Origin: an uncultured Prevotella sp. | GTDB taxonomy: Bacteria > Bacteroidota > Bacteroidia > Bacteroidales > Bacteroidaceae | Assembly: GCA_945830345.1 (NCBI GenBank) | Contig: CALZYS010000012.1 | Span: forward strand, 1 to 36,099 | Direction: 5' to 3' | DNA length: 36,099 bases | Part shown: piece by piece, positions 25,943 through 33,563 of the stretch | Layout: each line of letters starts with the position of its first letter | Position numbering within the stretch: position 1 is the first letter of the stretch | Notes under the pieces: model-generated | Database searches by the model: none | What the model was told of the DNA's origin: nothing | The model's input: the letters and a program-made list of their open reading frames with translations, nothing else | Translations under genes and position numbers: made by a program

Positions 25943-27733
25943 ATGAAAAACAAACTATTCCGCTCATGGGGACTCACCCTCCCCATGACATTTTTTTTGG
26001 TGACTCTAAATCCCATGCCTATCCAGGCAGAGGATGCTCCCGCCTTTCCAGGAGCAGAAGGTTTCGGTCGTTACACCACTGGTGGACGTGGCGGTAAGGT
26101 GATTCACGTGACTAATCTTAACGACGATGGCACCGGTTCACTACGCTGGGCACTAAAGCAGTCGGGCACAAAGACCATTGTCTTCGACGTGAGCGGTTAT
26201 ATCGACCTCAAGTCGCAGCTCAGCGTTTCTTCAAATACAACAATAGCCGGACAGACAGCCCCGGGCGACGGTATCACCCTGCGCTACTATACCTTGTATT
26301 TCGGCAATTGTGAAAATGTTATAGTTCGCTTCATCCGCAGCAGACGTTCACAGGTGAAGGATGTTGATGATGGAGCCGATGCCACTTGGGGACGAAAGCG
26401 CAAGAATATCATCATCGACCACTGCTCTTTCTCATGGAGCATTGACGAGGTGGCATCGTTCTATGACAACCGAAATTTCACCATGCAGTGGTGCAACGTG
26501 ACGGAGGCACTCGCCAATGCCGGACACGGAAAGGGTGCTCACAGCTATGGCGGAATATGGGGAGGTAAAGAAGCGTCATTCCATCATAACTTCATAGCCC
26601 ATGTAGAAAATCGTGCGCCTCGCTTTAACGGTGCCAGATACAAGTGGACTGGTTATGACACTAACAAATACATAAACACTGTTGATGCCGAGCGAGTTGA
26701 CTTCCGCAACTGCGTGATGTACAACTGGGGCAGTGGCAGTGCTTGCTACGGAGGACCTGGGGGCGGATATATCAATATGGTAAACAATTACTATAAGGCA
26801 GGTCCAGGAACCAAAAACAAGACTCGTGTCACGGATGTATCGGTGGGAGCTTCGGGAAATTCCACGCCATCTGACCTATATGGCTATTGCTCCAGATATT
26901 ATATCTCCGGCAACTATATGGCAGCTGCCTCCAATCCCGAGAACTACGACTGGCAGGGAGTGAATTATGACTCTGGACTTTTCACCATCGACGGCGAGAA
27001 ATACATGGCTGACAAGAACCATCTCTATGGCGATGACAAGGAATACAAGCAGAACTCTAATGGAGTTGATTGTATCAGCGTGAAACTCGACGAGCCTATC
27101 GAGTCGGGCGAGGTTACGACACATAAGGCCCAGGCTGCCTACGAGAAGGTGCTGAAATACTGCGGTGCATCTCTCGTTCGCGATGCCTGCGACGTGAGAT
27201 ATGCCGAAGAGGCTGAAAACGGCACAACCACGTTTATGGGAGCTATCGTAAAGCGTGACGGCATCCTTGATATCATCAACGACCCGGAGGGAACAGAAGA
27301 CCCTTCAACTGCCTCCTACCCCACCTTGCGCGAAGAGAAGCGTCCCGCAGACTTCGACACCGACGGTGACGGTATTCCTGATACGTGGGAGACTGCCAAC
27401 GGTCTTAATCCCTCTAACGCCAACGACGGCAAAGCCTATACTATCGACAGCAAAGGCTACTACACCAACCTTGAAGTGTATCTGAACAGCCTTGTTGAAC
27501 ATATCATGAAGGGAGGCAATGCAGATGCGGAGGATGCTGTTGACGAGTATTATCCCCAATATTCCACTCCTGCAGGAATCAAAGACATAAACCAAGGCGT
27601 GGCATTAACCAAAACAACCTATACCACACTTGCCGGACAGAACATCAGCGAAGCCGATGCCACAAACGGTGTGTATATCGTGGTAGAACACTTTGCCGAT
27701 GGCAGCAAACATACCAGAAAGGTTGTGAAATAA
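25943..27733 (+). CDS. Exported pectate lyase, PL1 family, with sorting-like C terminus
   Basis: 596 residues. The signal peptide ends near IQAED (about 30). AFPGAEGFGRYTTGGRGG (34-51) is the usual start of Bacteroidetes PL1 enzymes. IIIDHCSFSWSIDEV (156-170) holds the Ca-binding Asp and HHNFIAHVENRAPR (214-227) the catalytic Arg. Cleaves polygalacturonate by beta-elimination, giving unsaturated ends. A DTDGDGIPDTWE calcium loop lies near 472-483. The last ~40 residues (TTLAGQ, GVYIVVEHFADGSKHTRKVVK) look like a C-terminal sorting or beta-strand module of the kind seen in secreted Bacteroidales proteins. Co-transcribed with the fused GH28-GH105 gene. Confidence 0.93.
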   Translation: MKNKLFRSWGLTLPMTFFLVTLNPMPIQAEDAPAFPGAEGFGRYTTGGRGGKVIHVTNLNDDGTGSLRWALKQSGTKTIVFDVSGYIDLKSQLSVSSNTTIAGQTAPGDGITLRYYTLYFGNCENVIVRFIRSRRSQVKDVDDGADATWGRKRKNIIIDHCSFSWSIDEVASFYDNRNFTMQWCNVTEALANAGHGKGAHSYGGIWGGKEASFHHNFIAHVENRAPRFNGARYKWTGYDTNKYINTVDAERVDFRNCVMYNWGSGSACYGGPGGGYINMVNNYYKAGPGTKNKTRVTDVSVGASGNSTPSDLYGYCSRYYISGNYMAAASNPENYDWQGVNYDSGLFTIDGEKYMADKNHLYGDDKEYKQNSNGVDCISVKLDEPIESGEVTTHKAQAAYEKVLKYCGASLVRDACDVRYAEEAENGTTTFMGAIVKRDGILDIINDPEGTEDPSTASYPTLREEKRPADFDTDGDGIPDTWETANGLNPSNANDGKAYTIDSKGYYTNLEVYLNSLVEHIMKGGNADAEDAVDEYYPQYSTPAGIKDINQGVALTKTTYTTLAGQNISEADATNGVYIVVEHFADGSKHTRKVVK

Positions 27734-27842
27734 CAGTCTAAGAGTGTTCCAAAAACGGTCTAAGAGTGTTAAGAAAACAGTCTAAGAGCGTAAAAGAAAC
27801 GGTCTGAGAGCGTAATCAAAACACTCTCAGACCGTTTTTCTT
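27733..27842 (+). repeat. Four 22-base tandem repeats plus one inverted copy
   Basis: Units start at 27733, 27755, 27777 and 27799, exactly 22 bases each, with core ACRGTCTRAGAGYGT and a variable A-rich end. An inverted copy (27821-27835, ACACTCTCAGACCGT) follows directly. The first unit begins inside the TAA stop codon of the pectate lyase gene. No spacers of unique sequence separate the units. Confidence 0.9.
27797..27842. terminator. Bidirectional terminator of pectin and GH57 genes
   Basis: The fourth tandem unit (27799-27813) pairs with the inverted copy (27821-27835), with one mismatch, plus flanking A-T pairs. TTTTTCTT follows on the plus strand, and a T-rich run follows on the minus strand. 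It lies between two converging operons. Confidence 0.8.
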
Positions 27843-27882
27843 ATTATCCGCAGTAGGGACTTTACTTTATGTAAGTCCGTTA

Positions 27883-29283
27883 CTATTCGGTAGTCTTCTT
27901 AGCTGCCGTCTTCTTTGCCGCGGGCTTCTTTGCGGCAGGCTTTTTAGCGGCAGCAGGCTTTGATGCACTTGCCTTTTTCTCAGCAGCTTCCATCTTCTCA
28001 ATCTTGGTCTTCAGACGAGTGATTTCCTTGTCCTTAACCTCGATTTCCTCACCCTGATTGCGGATGGTGGTGAGAAGCCCGTTGAGCTGGTCATTGTCGA
28101 TTTCCTCAGGATACAGACTGTTCACCCTGTTGATGAAGTCGCCAAGGATATTCATATAATTGGTGAACGCATCAAATGCTCCACTATATATACCACGGTC
28201 AAGACCTACGCTTGTGGCCTTAGTGGTCATAAAGCGGAAGTTGTTGCTTGCCTGCAGATAATCCCAATCCTGGTTGATACGTGGATCCTGTGCAATGCGG
28301 ATACGGTCGGCAACACTATAAAGCTTGTTGAATGCCTCACGCTGCATGGCGTTTCCGAGCCAAGTGCTGACGTCGCGCTCCTCGTCCACCCAAGAAAGTG
28401 TGTCGGGCACGTCGAGCTGACCAACACTCTTTGCCTTCATGCAAATCTCCGAAGGTGTAGAGAAGATGATACCCTTGTCCTTGGCGCATGCGGGCAGAGC
28501 CTTGAGGAACTCGAGGATATTAGACGACAACGGCTGGGCAATGCCAAGAGCTGATAGCTCCATGAATATATTGATGAACTGCTCCTCTTCGGGCAGTGAG
28601 GCAATGCGATTGATATAGTTGTCGGCGAAGAGAGGATAACCCTCCCAGTCGCTATTGTTAAAGCGCAGTGAGATATCATCACTGAGTTCAACATCACGTA
28701 GCAAAAGCTTGAGGTTGGGAGCGATTGGACAGTGATAGATATAATGGGGCGACTTCCAACCGAGCACATGCTTGGCACCCTCGGTCAGCATACCCTTGAA
28801 TCCCATTGCAGCCACCTGACCGCCGATGTCATCGCTATAGATAAGCGACGAGTTGCGCAGAATGGTAGGACGCTTTCCGAAGTAGTCCTTCATCTTGTCA
28901 CACTGCTTCTTTACGTCAGCAGCAAACGACTCCTCGTTAGCCAATGAAGACAGACCATGACTATAAGGCTCGGCGAGGAATTCTGCACATCCTGTCTCGT
29001 TGATTTCCTGCAACTTGGCAATTACCTGCGGAGCATGCATTTCCAACTGCTCCATTCCCACTCCCGAGATTGAGAAGGCTACCTTAAAGTAACCGTTGCC
29101 CTGCTTGATCATATCAAGCAGTGTTTCGAGTGCCGGCATATACGAACGCTCAGCGATGTCGGTGATACTGCGTTCGTTCTCATAGTCATCATAATAGTAG
29201 TGGTCGATGCCTATGTCGAAGAAACGGTATCTCTTGAGATGAATAATCTGGTGTATCTCAAAATATAAGCATATTGTTTTCAT
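27883..29283 (-). CDS. GH57 family glycoside hydrolase (alpha-amylase type) with H1-like tail
   Basis: 466 residues. YFEIHQIIHLKRY at the start is a variant of the GH57 first conserved region, CAEFLAEPYSHGL (99-111) the second, and LTEGAKHVLG (166-175) probably includes the nucleophile Glu168. Acts on alpha-glucans; exact bond specificity is unknown. No signal peptide, so cytoplasmic, acting on glycogen with the two upstream genes. Residues about 405-435 are a charged coiled coil. The last ~30 residues are Lys/Ala/Pro repeats (AAKKPAAKKPAAKK), like histone H1 or DNA-binding tails in other bacteria; such a tail is unexpected on an amylase. Confidence 0.88.
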   Translation of the reverse strand: MKTICLYFEIHQIIHLKRYRFFDIGIDHYYYDDYENERSITDIAERSYMPALETLLDMIKQGNGYFKVAFSISGVGMEQLEMHAPQVIAKLQEINETGCAEFLAEPYSHGLSSLANEESFAADVKKQCDKMKDYFGKRPTILRNSSLIYSDDIGGQVAAMGFKGMLTEGAKHVLGWKSPHYIYHCPIAPNLKLLLRDVELSDDISLRFNNSDWEGYPLFADNYINRIASLPEEEQFINIFMELSALGIAQPLSSNILEFLKALPACAKDKGIIFSTPSEICMKAKSVGQLDVPDTLSWVDEERDVSTWLGNAMQREAFNKLYSVADRIRIAQDPRINQDWDYLQASNNFRFMTTKATSVGLDRGIYSGAFDAFTNYMNILGDFINRVNSLYPEEIDNDQLNGLLTTIRNQGEEIEVKDKEITRLKTKIEKMEAAEKKASASKPAAAKKPAAKKPAAKKTAAKKTTE

Positions 29284-29295
29284 AATATATACTTC

Positions 29296-29337
29296 TTTAA
29301 TAATCCTTTAATTCTTTAATCTTTTAATTTTTTAATT
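29296..29337 (-). repeat. AT-rich intergenic repeat, first locus
   Basis: Read on the minus strand this is made of TTAAAAAATTAAAAGATTAA-type units. It fills most of the 65-base gap between the glycogen synthase and GH57 genes. The same motif is present as a 24-base tandem repeat at 33502-33560. Confidence 0.6.
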
Positions 29338-29348
29338 CATCAGACTGC

Positions 29349-30614
29349 CTACCACCCCAAAGTCCTCAGGTAGAGTGTGCGAATCCATGCACCGACCTTC
29401 TCCCATGTAATCTGGTCAACCTCCTTCTTGCCTTCTTCCTTGAGATACTGGAAGAGCGAATCGTTGGCACAGATTGAGTAGATGGCGTCGGCAAGGGCAT
29501 GGATATCCCAGTAGTCAACCTTGATACAGTTGGTGAGAATCTCTGCACATCCACTCTGCTTGGAGATAATCGAAGGCGTTCCGCACTGCATTGCCTCAAG
29601 GGGCGAGATACCGAACGGCTCACTCACCGATGGCATGACATACACATCCGAATCCTTCAGACACTCATAAACCTGCTTTCCACGCATGAATCCGGGGAAG
29701 TGGAAGCGGTCGGCAATGCCTCGCTCGGCAGCAAGATAAATCATTGCGTCCATCATATCTCCCGAACCAGCCATACAGAAACGCACGTTGCGAGTGCGGT
29801 GGAGCACCATGTTGGCAGCCTCAACAAAATATTCAGGACCTTTCTGCATGGTGATACGACCGAGGAACGTTACCACCTTGTCGCGACCTGTGTGGTCGGG
29901 ACGTGGAATCTCGTCGTACTCCTTCTTCAACGGATAAACGGCATTATGCACAGTGAAGCACTTGCGCGGATCCTGATGATACTGGTTGATGACAGTCTGA
30001 CGGGTAAGCTCGGATACACACATGATGCAGTCAGCCCAATCCATACCGTTCTTCTCGATAGAATAAACCGTCGGATTAACCTTTCCGCGCGAACGGTCAA
30101 AGTCGGTGGCATGCACATGGATACACAACGGTTTGCCGCTCACCTGCTTGGCATGAATACCGGCAGGATAGGTAAGCCAGTCGTGGGCATGGATAATGTC
30201 AAACTCCTCGGTGCGTGCCACCTGTCCGGCAATAATCGAGTAGTTGTTGATTTCCTCGTGCAGGTTTGACGGATAACCTCCGGCAAACTCCATTGCTCCA
30301 AGGTCGTTGACATGCATGTAGTTGAAGTCGGCATAGATATGGTCGCGCAACTTGAAGTAGTAGTCGGGATCCATAACATTACCGATACGGTTCTTAACAT
30401 AGTCGTAGTCAACATCGCGCCATGCGATAGGCACGGCATTCATGGCTACAATACGGCAAGCTGAAGTGTCCTCATCGCCGAAAGGACGAGGCAGACACAA
30501 TACGGTCTCAATGTCGCCCTGGGCATAAAGTCCCTGGCTGATACCATAATTGGCTGTTGCGAGACCACCGAATACGTGAGGAGGATACTCCCATCCAAAC
30601 ATTAAAACTTTCAT
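29349..30614 (-). CDS. Glycogen synthase, glycosyltransferase
   Basis: 421 residues, GT-B type. MFGWEYPPHVFGGLATA (6-22) is the N-terminal sugar-nucleotide domain start with a glycine loop. SEPFGISPLEA (331-341) carries the E-x7-E motif (Glu332, Glu340) of retaining GT4/GT5 enzymes. Its place between a glycogen debranching enzyme and a GH57 amylase supports alpha-1,4-glucan synthesis from a nucleotide-glucose. The annotated start is backed by a strong Shine-Dalgarno sequence seven bases upstream. Whether it uses ADP- or UDP-glucose is not visible. Confidence 0.9.
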   Translation of the reverse strand: MKVLMFGWEYPPHVFGGLATANYGISQGLYAQGDIETVLCLPRPFGDEDTSACRIVAMNAVPIAWRDVDYDYVKNRIGNVMDPDYYFKLRDHIYADFNYMHVNDLGAMEFAGGYPSNLHEEINNYSIIAGQVARTEEFDIIHAHDWLTYPAGIHAKQVSGKPLCIHVHATDFDRSRGKVNPTVYSIEKNGMDWADCIMCVSELTRQTVINQYHQDPRKCFTVHNAVYPLKKEYDEIPRPDHTGRDKVVTFLGRITMQKGPEYFVEAANMVLHRTRNVRFCMAGSGDMMDAMIYLAAERGIADRFHFPGFMRGKQVYECLKDSDVYVMPSVSEPFGISPLEAMQCGTPSIISKQSGCAEILTNCIKVDYWDIHALADAIYSICANDSLFQYLKEEGKKEVDQITWEKVGAWIRTLYLRTLGW

Positions 30615-30621
30615 ATCTCGT

Positions 30622-30629
30622 TCCTCCTT
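30622..30629 (-). promoter_or_regulatory. Strong Shine-Dalgarno site of the glycogen synthase gene
   Basis: AAGGAGGA on the minus strand, seven bases before the ATG at 30614. Full anti-16S complementarity is unusual in Bacteroidetes, where most genes in this window have no clear site. It lies in the 18-base gap after the debranching gene, and may raise synthase translation relative to its neighbours. Confidence 0.75.
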
Positions 30630-30632
30630 TCT

Positions 30633-32585
30633 TTATTTCTGGTAAACATTTTGCTGAGCCAGCATCTTGGAAGCACGCAGAATTTCTGCCACATTCATGG
30701 CAAACGACATGGCACCTCGTCCGTGGAACGGCGGGTTGCCGTCGAACAGCTCTGATATAGAACCAAGTGCGTGATATGACATCTCATCCTCGAATCCTAC
30801 GAGCTGACGCTCGATGAAGCTCAGGCGGGTGTGCTTATACAACTTGATACATGCCTCGAAATAGAAGCCCTCAAGCCATGGCCATGCCGTACCCTGATGA
30901 TAGGCATAGTCGCGCTGTGTCTGCTGACCCACGTACATTGGGTTATATCCTCCACTCTTCGGAGAGAGCGAGCGCAATCCCTTGGGAGTCAACAATTCAC
31001 GTGTGCAAATGTCGAGCACGCCTCTCTTCTGCTCCTTGGTAAGAGGAGAATAGTCGAACGCCACGGTGAACAGCATGTTAGGACGTACACTCCAGTCAAC
31101 CATATTGCCATCCACATAGTCGTAGAGATAACCATATTCGTTGAGGAATGTATTAACAAACGACTCCCCGGCCACATCTGCAAGGTCGTTGAGTTCGGAA
31201 GCCTCATCGGCACGTCCGTTGTCTGTTGCTATGGATGCACAGAATTTCAGGGCATTATACCACAAGGCATTGAATTCCACGATATATCCCGAACGCGGAA
31301 CAACCGGACGTCCGTTGGCAGTGGAGTTCATCCATGTCACAGCCTTGTCGCGACCGTCGGCATAAAGCAAACCGTTGTCGTCGAGACGAAGATTAGGATG
31401 GTTGCCATCTATTATATAATGTATAATGTCCTCAAGGAGCTTGCCGTACATCTGCGAGCACTTGTCCCTGCCCGCCGACTTGGCATACTGCTGTATCGCC
31501 CACACTGCCCACAGAGGCACGTCGGGCTGCTCCATCTCATAGATCTTCACCGTGAGGGGCTTCTCTTCCATAAATTCCCTCAGTCCCTTCTCGGCGGTCT
31601 TCATCACCAACTCAAAGTAGTCCTGCTCGTCGATGGCGAGAGTAAGACCAGGCAAGGCGATGAACGTGTCGCGGGCACGGCACTTAAACCACGGATAACC
31701 GGCAAGAAGATAACGGTCGTCGTTCTTCTCGCGCTTGTGGAACTGGTGGGCGGCATTCACTAAGCAATGGAAGAAGTTGTCGCGAGGAGCTCTGGCCTCA
31801 ACCTCCTTCTCAAACAAAGAGCGGAGTGTTGTCGTCTTTATCTGGGATGTTGAAGCAGAGAATACGATGCTCTCGCCCTTCTTGATGTCCATCTCGAAAT
31901 AGCCGGGCACATAGAGATCCTCATTCGAGGCGTAACCACGCTCCTGCTCTTTCGGATACTCCACTCCACGATACCAGTCGGGATGGAACACAAACTGGTT
32001 CTTCTTGCTGAACTGCATGTAGAGGAATGGATAGCCGGCATACATCTTGGTGCGAATACCATTGTCAACCTCTTCGTAGGCGCGACTTGCCGTCGAGTTC
32101 TCGTGAGTGAACTGGCGGACGCTCCTGAATGCCAGGAACGGACGGAAACGGAGAGTGGTAGCCGAATGGGCGTCAACGAGAGTATAACGAATCAGAATGC
32201 GGTCCTCATAGTGCTGGAACACCACTTCTTTTTTTAGAATAACACCACCTACGCGATACACTGTTGTAGGCACTTTGTCACAATCAAACTCTCGAATATA
32301 CTTGTGACCTTTGGGACTGTAATTGTTGCCCTGGTACTTGTGGAGTCCGAGATTGAACTCCGCCCCATGCTGGATAACGGTTGGGTCGAGCGACGACAGC
32401 AGAACATGGTTCTCGTCGTCCAGTTCAGGCACTGGCACTACCAGCAGACCGTGATACTTGCGGGTATTACAGTCAACGATGGTCGAACACGAGTATGCAC
32501 CCGAACGGTTCGTCCTAAGCAGTTCCTTGTGGAGGCTTTCCTCAAGGTTTGTCATTACAGCTTTTTCAAATCTTAAATAACTCAT
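30633..32585 (-). CDS. Glycogen debranching enzyme, amylo-alpha-1,6-glucosidase type (GH133)
   Basis: 650 residues. The N-terminal domain (1-260) begins with RSGAYSCSTIVDCNTRKYHGLLV, typical of the bacterial debranching family. The (alpha/alpha)6 catalytic domain has AGYPWFKCRARDTFIALPGL (295-314) and RDYAYHQGTAWPW near 570-582. Hydrolyses the alpha-1,6 branch stubs of glycogen. First gene of the operon with glycogen synthase and GH57, transcribed from the promoter at 32625-32656. No signal peptide, cytoplasmic. The first Met at 32585 and an internal Met11 are both possible starts. Confidence 0.93.
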   Translation of the reverse strand: MSYLRFEKAVMTNLEESLHKELLRTNRSGAYSCSTIVDCNTRKYHGLLVVPVPELDDENHVLLSSLDPTVIQHGAEFNLGLHKYQGNNYSPKGHKYIREFDCDKVPTTVYRVGGVILKKEVVFQHYEDRILIRYTLVDAHSATTLRFRPFLAFRSVRQFTHENSTASRAYEEVDNGIRTKMYAGYPFLYMQFSKKNQFVFHPDWYRGVEYPKEQERGYASNEDLYVPGYFEMDIKKGESIVFSASTSQIKTTTLRSLFEKEVEARAPRDNFFHCLVNAAHQFHKREKNDDRYLLAGYPWFKCRARDTFIALPGLTLAIDEQDYFELVMKTAEKGLREFMEEKPLTVKIYEMEQPDVPLWAVWAIQQYAKSAGRDKCSQMYGKLLEDIIHYIIDGNHPNLRLDDNGLLYADGRDKAVTWMNSTANGRPVVPRSGYIVEFNALWYNALKFCASIATDNGRADEASELNDLADVAGESFVNTFLNEYGYLYDYVDGNMVDWSVRPNMLFTVAFDYSPLTKEQKRGVLDICTRELLTPKGLRSLSPKSGGYNPMYVGQQTQRDYAYHQGTAWPWLEGFYFEACIKLYKHTRLSFIERQLVGFEDEMSYHALGSISELFDGNPPFHGRGAMSFAMNVAEILRASKMLAQQNVYQK

Positions 32586-32624
32586 AGATTCCTGCTATTT
32601 GGTACAATTAGTTAGTTTCACGTT

Positions 32625-32656
32625 CAAAAGTACTCATTTTTATTCAACTGACCAAA
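32625..32656 (-). promoter_or_regulatory. Promoter of the glycogen operon
   Basis: Minus strand: TTTG (32653-32656), 20 bases, TACTTTTG (32625-32632), exact match to the Bacteroidetes promoter. Transcription should start about 30 bases before the debranching gene. The region is divergent from the Crp/Fnr gene promoter. Confidence 0.85.
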
Positions 32657-32724
32657 CAAATCGGAGTTTTTTTTGAAATAATACCTATTTTTTTATGTTT
32701 TTGACATACTTTTTGCAAGAATTC

Positions 32725-32755
32725 TTTCTTTTTTGGAGTATTTTTTGTAATTTTG
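32725..32755 (+). promoter_or_regulatory. Probable promoter of the Crp/Fnr gene
   Basis: TAATTTTG (32748-32755) is a good -7 box; TTTC (32725-32728) 19 bases upstream is an imperfect -33 box. The gene starts 33 bases further on. The intergenic region is very AT-rich, so other positions are possible. Confidence 0.55.
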
Positions 32756-32787
32756 CAACTTGAAAAAGGTTAATAATCAAGATAACA

Positions 32788-33492
32788 ATGAGGGAATACC
32801 AAAGATACACCAAGCTTCATGTTGCCCAGTCAATGACAGGTATTTGGGAGTCGATGACAGACGACCAAAAGAAATATCTTGTAGATAATATCGTTATCCG
32901 TGAATACGGCAAAAATGAAGCCATCTACCGCGAAGATGAAGAACCGCATTTTCTGCTTTACGTCCTCGAAGGCAAGGTGAAAGTATATAAGACGGGGTTG
33001 GCTGGCAAACAGCAAATCGTCAGGATGATTAAGCCAAAGGAGATGTTTGGCTATCGTGCGGCATTTGCCGGCGAGAAGTATATCACCGGAGCCACGGCTT
33101 TCGAGCCTACCACCCTATGCCAGATTCCAGTCGATGTCATCAAGAAGATTATCGTAGCCAACTCCATTGTGGGCATCTTCTTCCTGAAACGGCTCGCCAC
33201 CATGCTTGGCGGTGCCGATGCCCTTACCGTCACATTGACACAAAAGCATATCCGAGCCCGACTTGCCGAGGCCATAATAATAATAAAGGATAAGTTTGGA
33301 GTGGAAGATGACGGCAAGACTCTCTCGCTCGCCACAAGCCGCGAGGACATTGCCAACATATCAAATATGACCACCGGCAATGCCATCCGCACTCTCTCTG
33401 CCCTCGCCTCCGAAGGAGTTATCAGTCTTGACGGACGAAAGATAATCATCGAGAACGAGGCTAAACTGCAAAGAATCTCCGACTTGGGGTGA
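32788..33492 (+). CDS. Crp/Fnr-family transcription regulator
   Basis: 234 residues. Residues ~25-145 form a cyclic-nucleotide-binding-type beta-roll (LLYVLEGKVKVYK, GYRAAFAG), followed by the long dimer helix (~128-168) and a winged helix-turn-helix at about 180-222 (SREDIANISNMTTGNAIRTL). The Fnr-type cysteine cluster is absent, so it is not an iron-sulphur oxygen sensor; the effector is unknown. It diverges from the glycogen operon with a 202-base shared region, so direct control of that operon is plausible but not shown. No clear inverted-repeat operator was recognised. Confidence 0.92.
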   Translation: MREYQRYTKLHVAQSMTGIWESMTDDQKKYLVDNIVIREYGKNEAIYREDEEPHFLLYVLEGKVKVYKTGLAGKQQIVRMIKPKEMFGYRAAFAGEKYITGATAFEPTTLCQIPVDVIKKIIVANSIVGIFFLKRLATMLGGADALTVTLTQKHIRARLAEAIIIIKDKFGVEDDGKTLSLATSREDIANISNMTTGNAIRTLSALASEGVISLDGRKIIIENEAKLQRISDLG

Positions 33493-33501
33493 TTTTTTAT
33501 T

Positions 33502-33560
33502 AAAAAATTAAAGAATTAAAAGATTAAAAAATTAAAGAATTAAAAGATTAAAAAATTATA
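33502..33560 (+). repeat. AT-rich 24-base tandem repeat, second locus
   Basis: Two identical 24-base units (33502-33525 and 33526-33549; AAAAAATTAAAGAATTAAAA then GATT) and a partial third. It fills the gap between the convergent Crp/Fnr and lipid-kinase genes. No standard terminator was seen in this gap. Confidence 0.85.
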
Positions 33561-33563
33561 GGA

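Noticed and set aside
27733..27842. Possible CRISPR-like array
   Set aside because: Units are contiguous at 22 bases with no unique spacers, and no cas genes are present.
33492..33508. A/T-only hairpin after the Crp/Fnr gene as a terminator
   Set aside because: The stem is about seven A-T pairs inside AT-rich repeat sequence, too weak to support.
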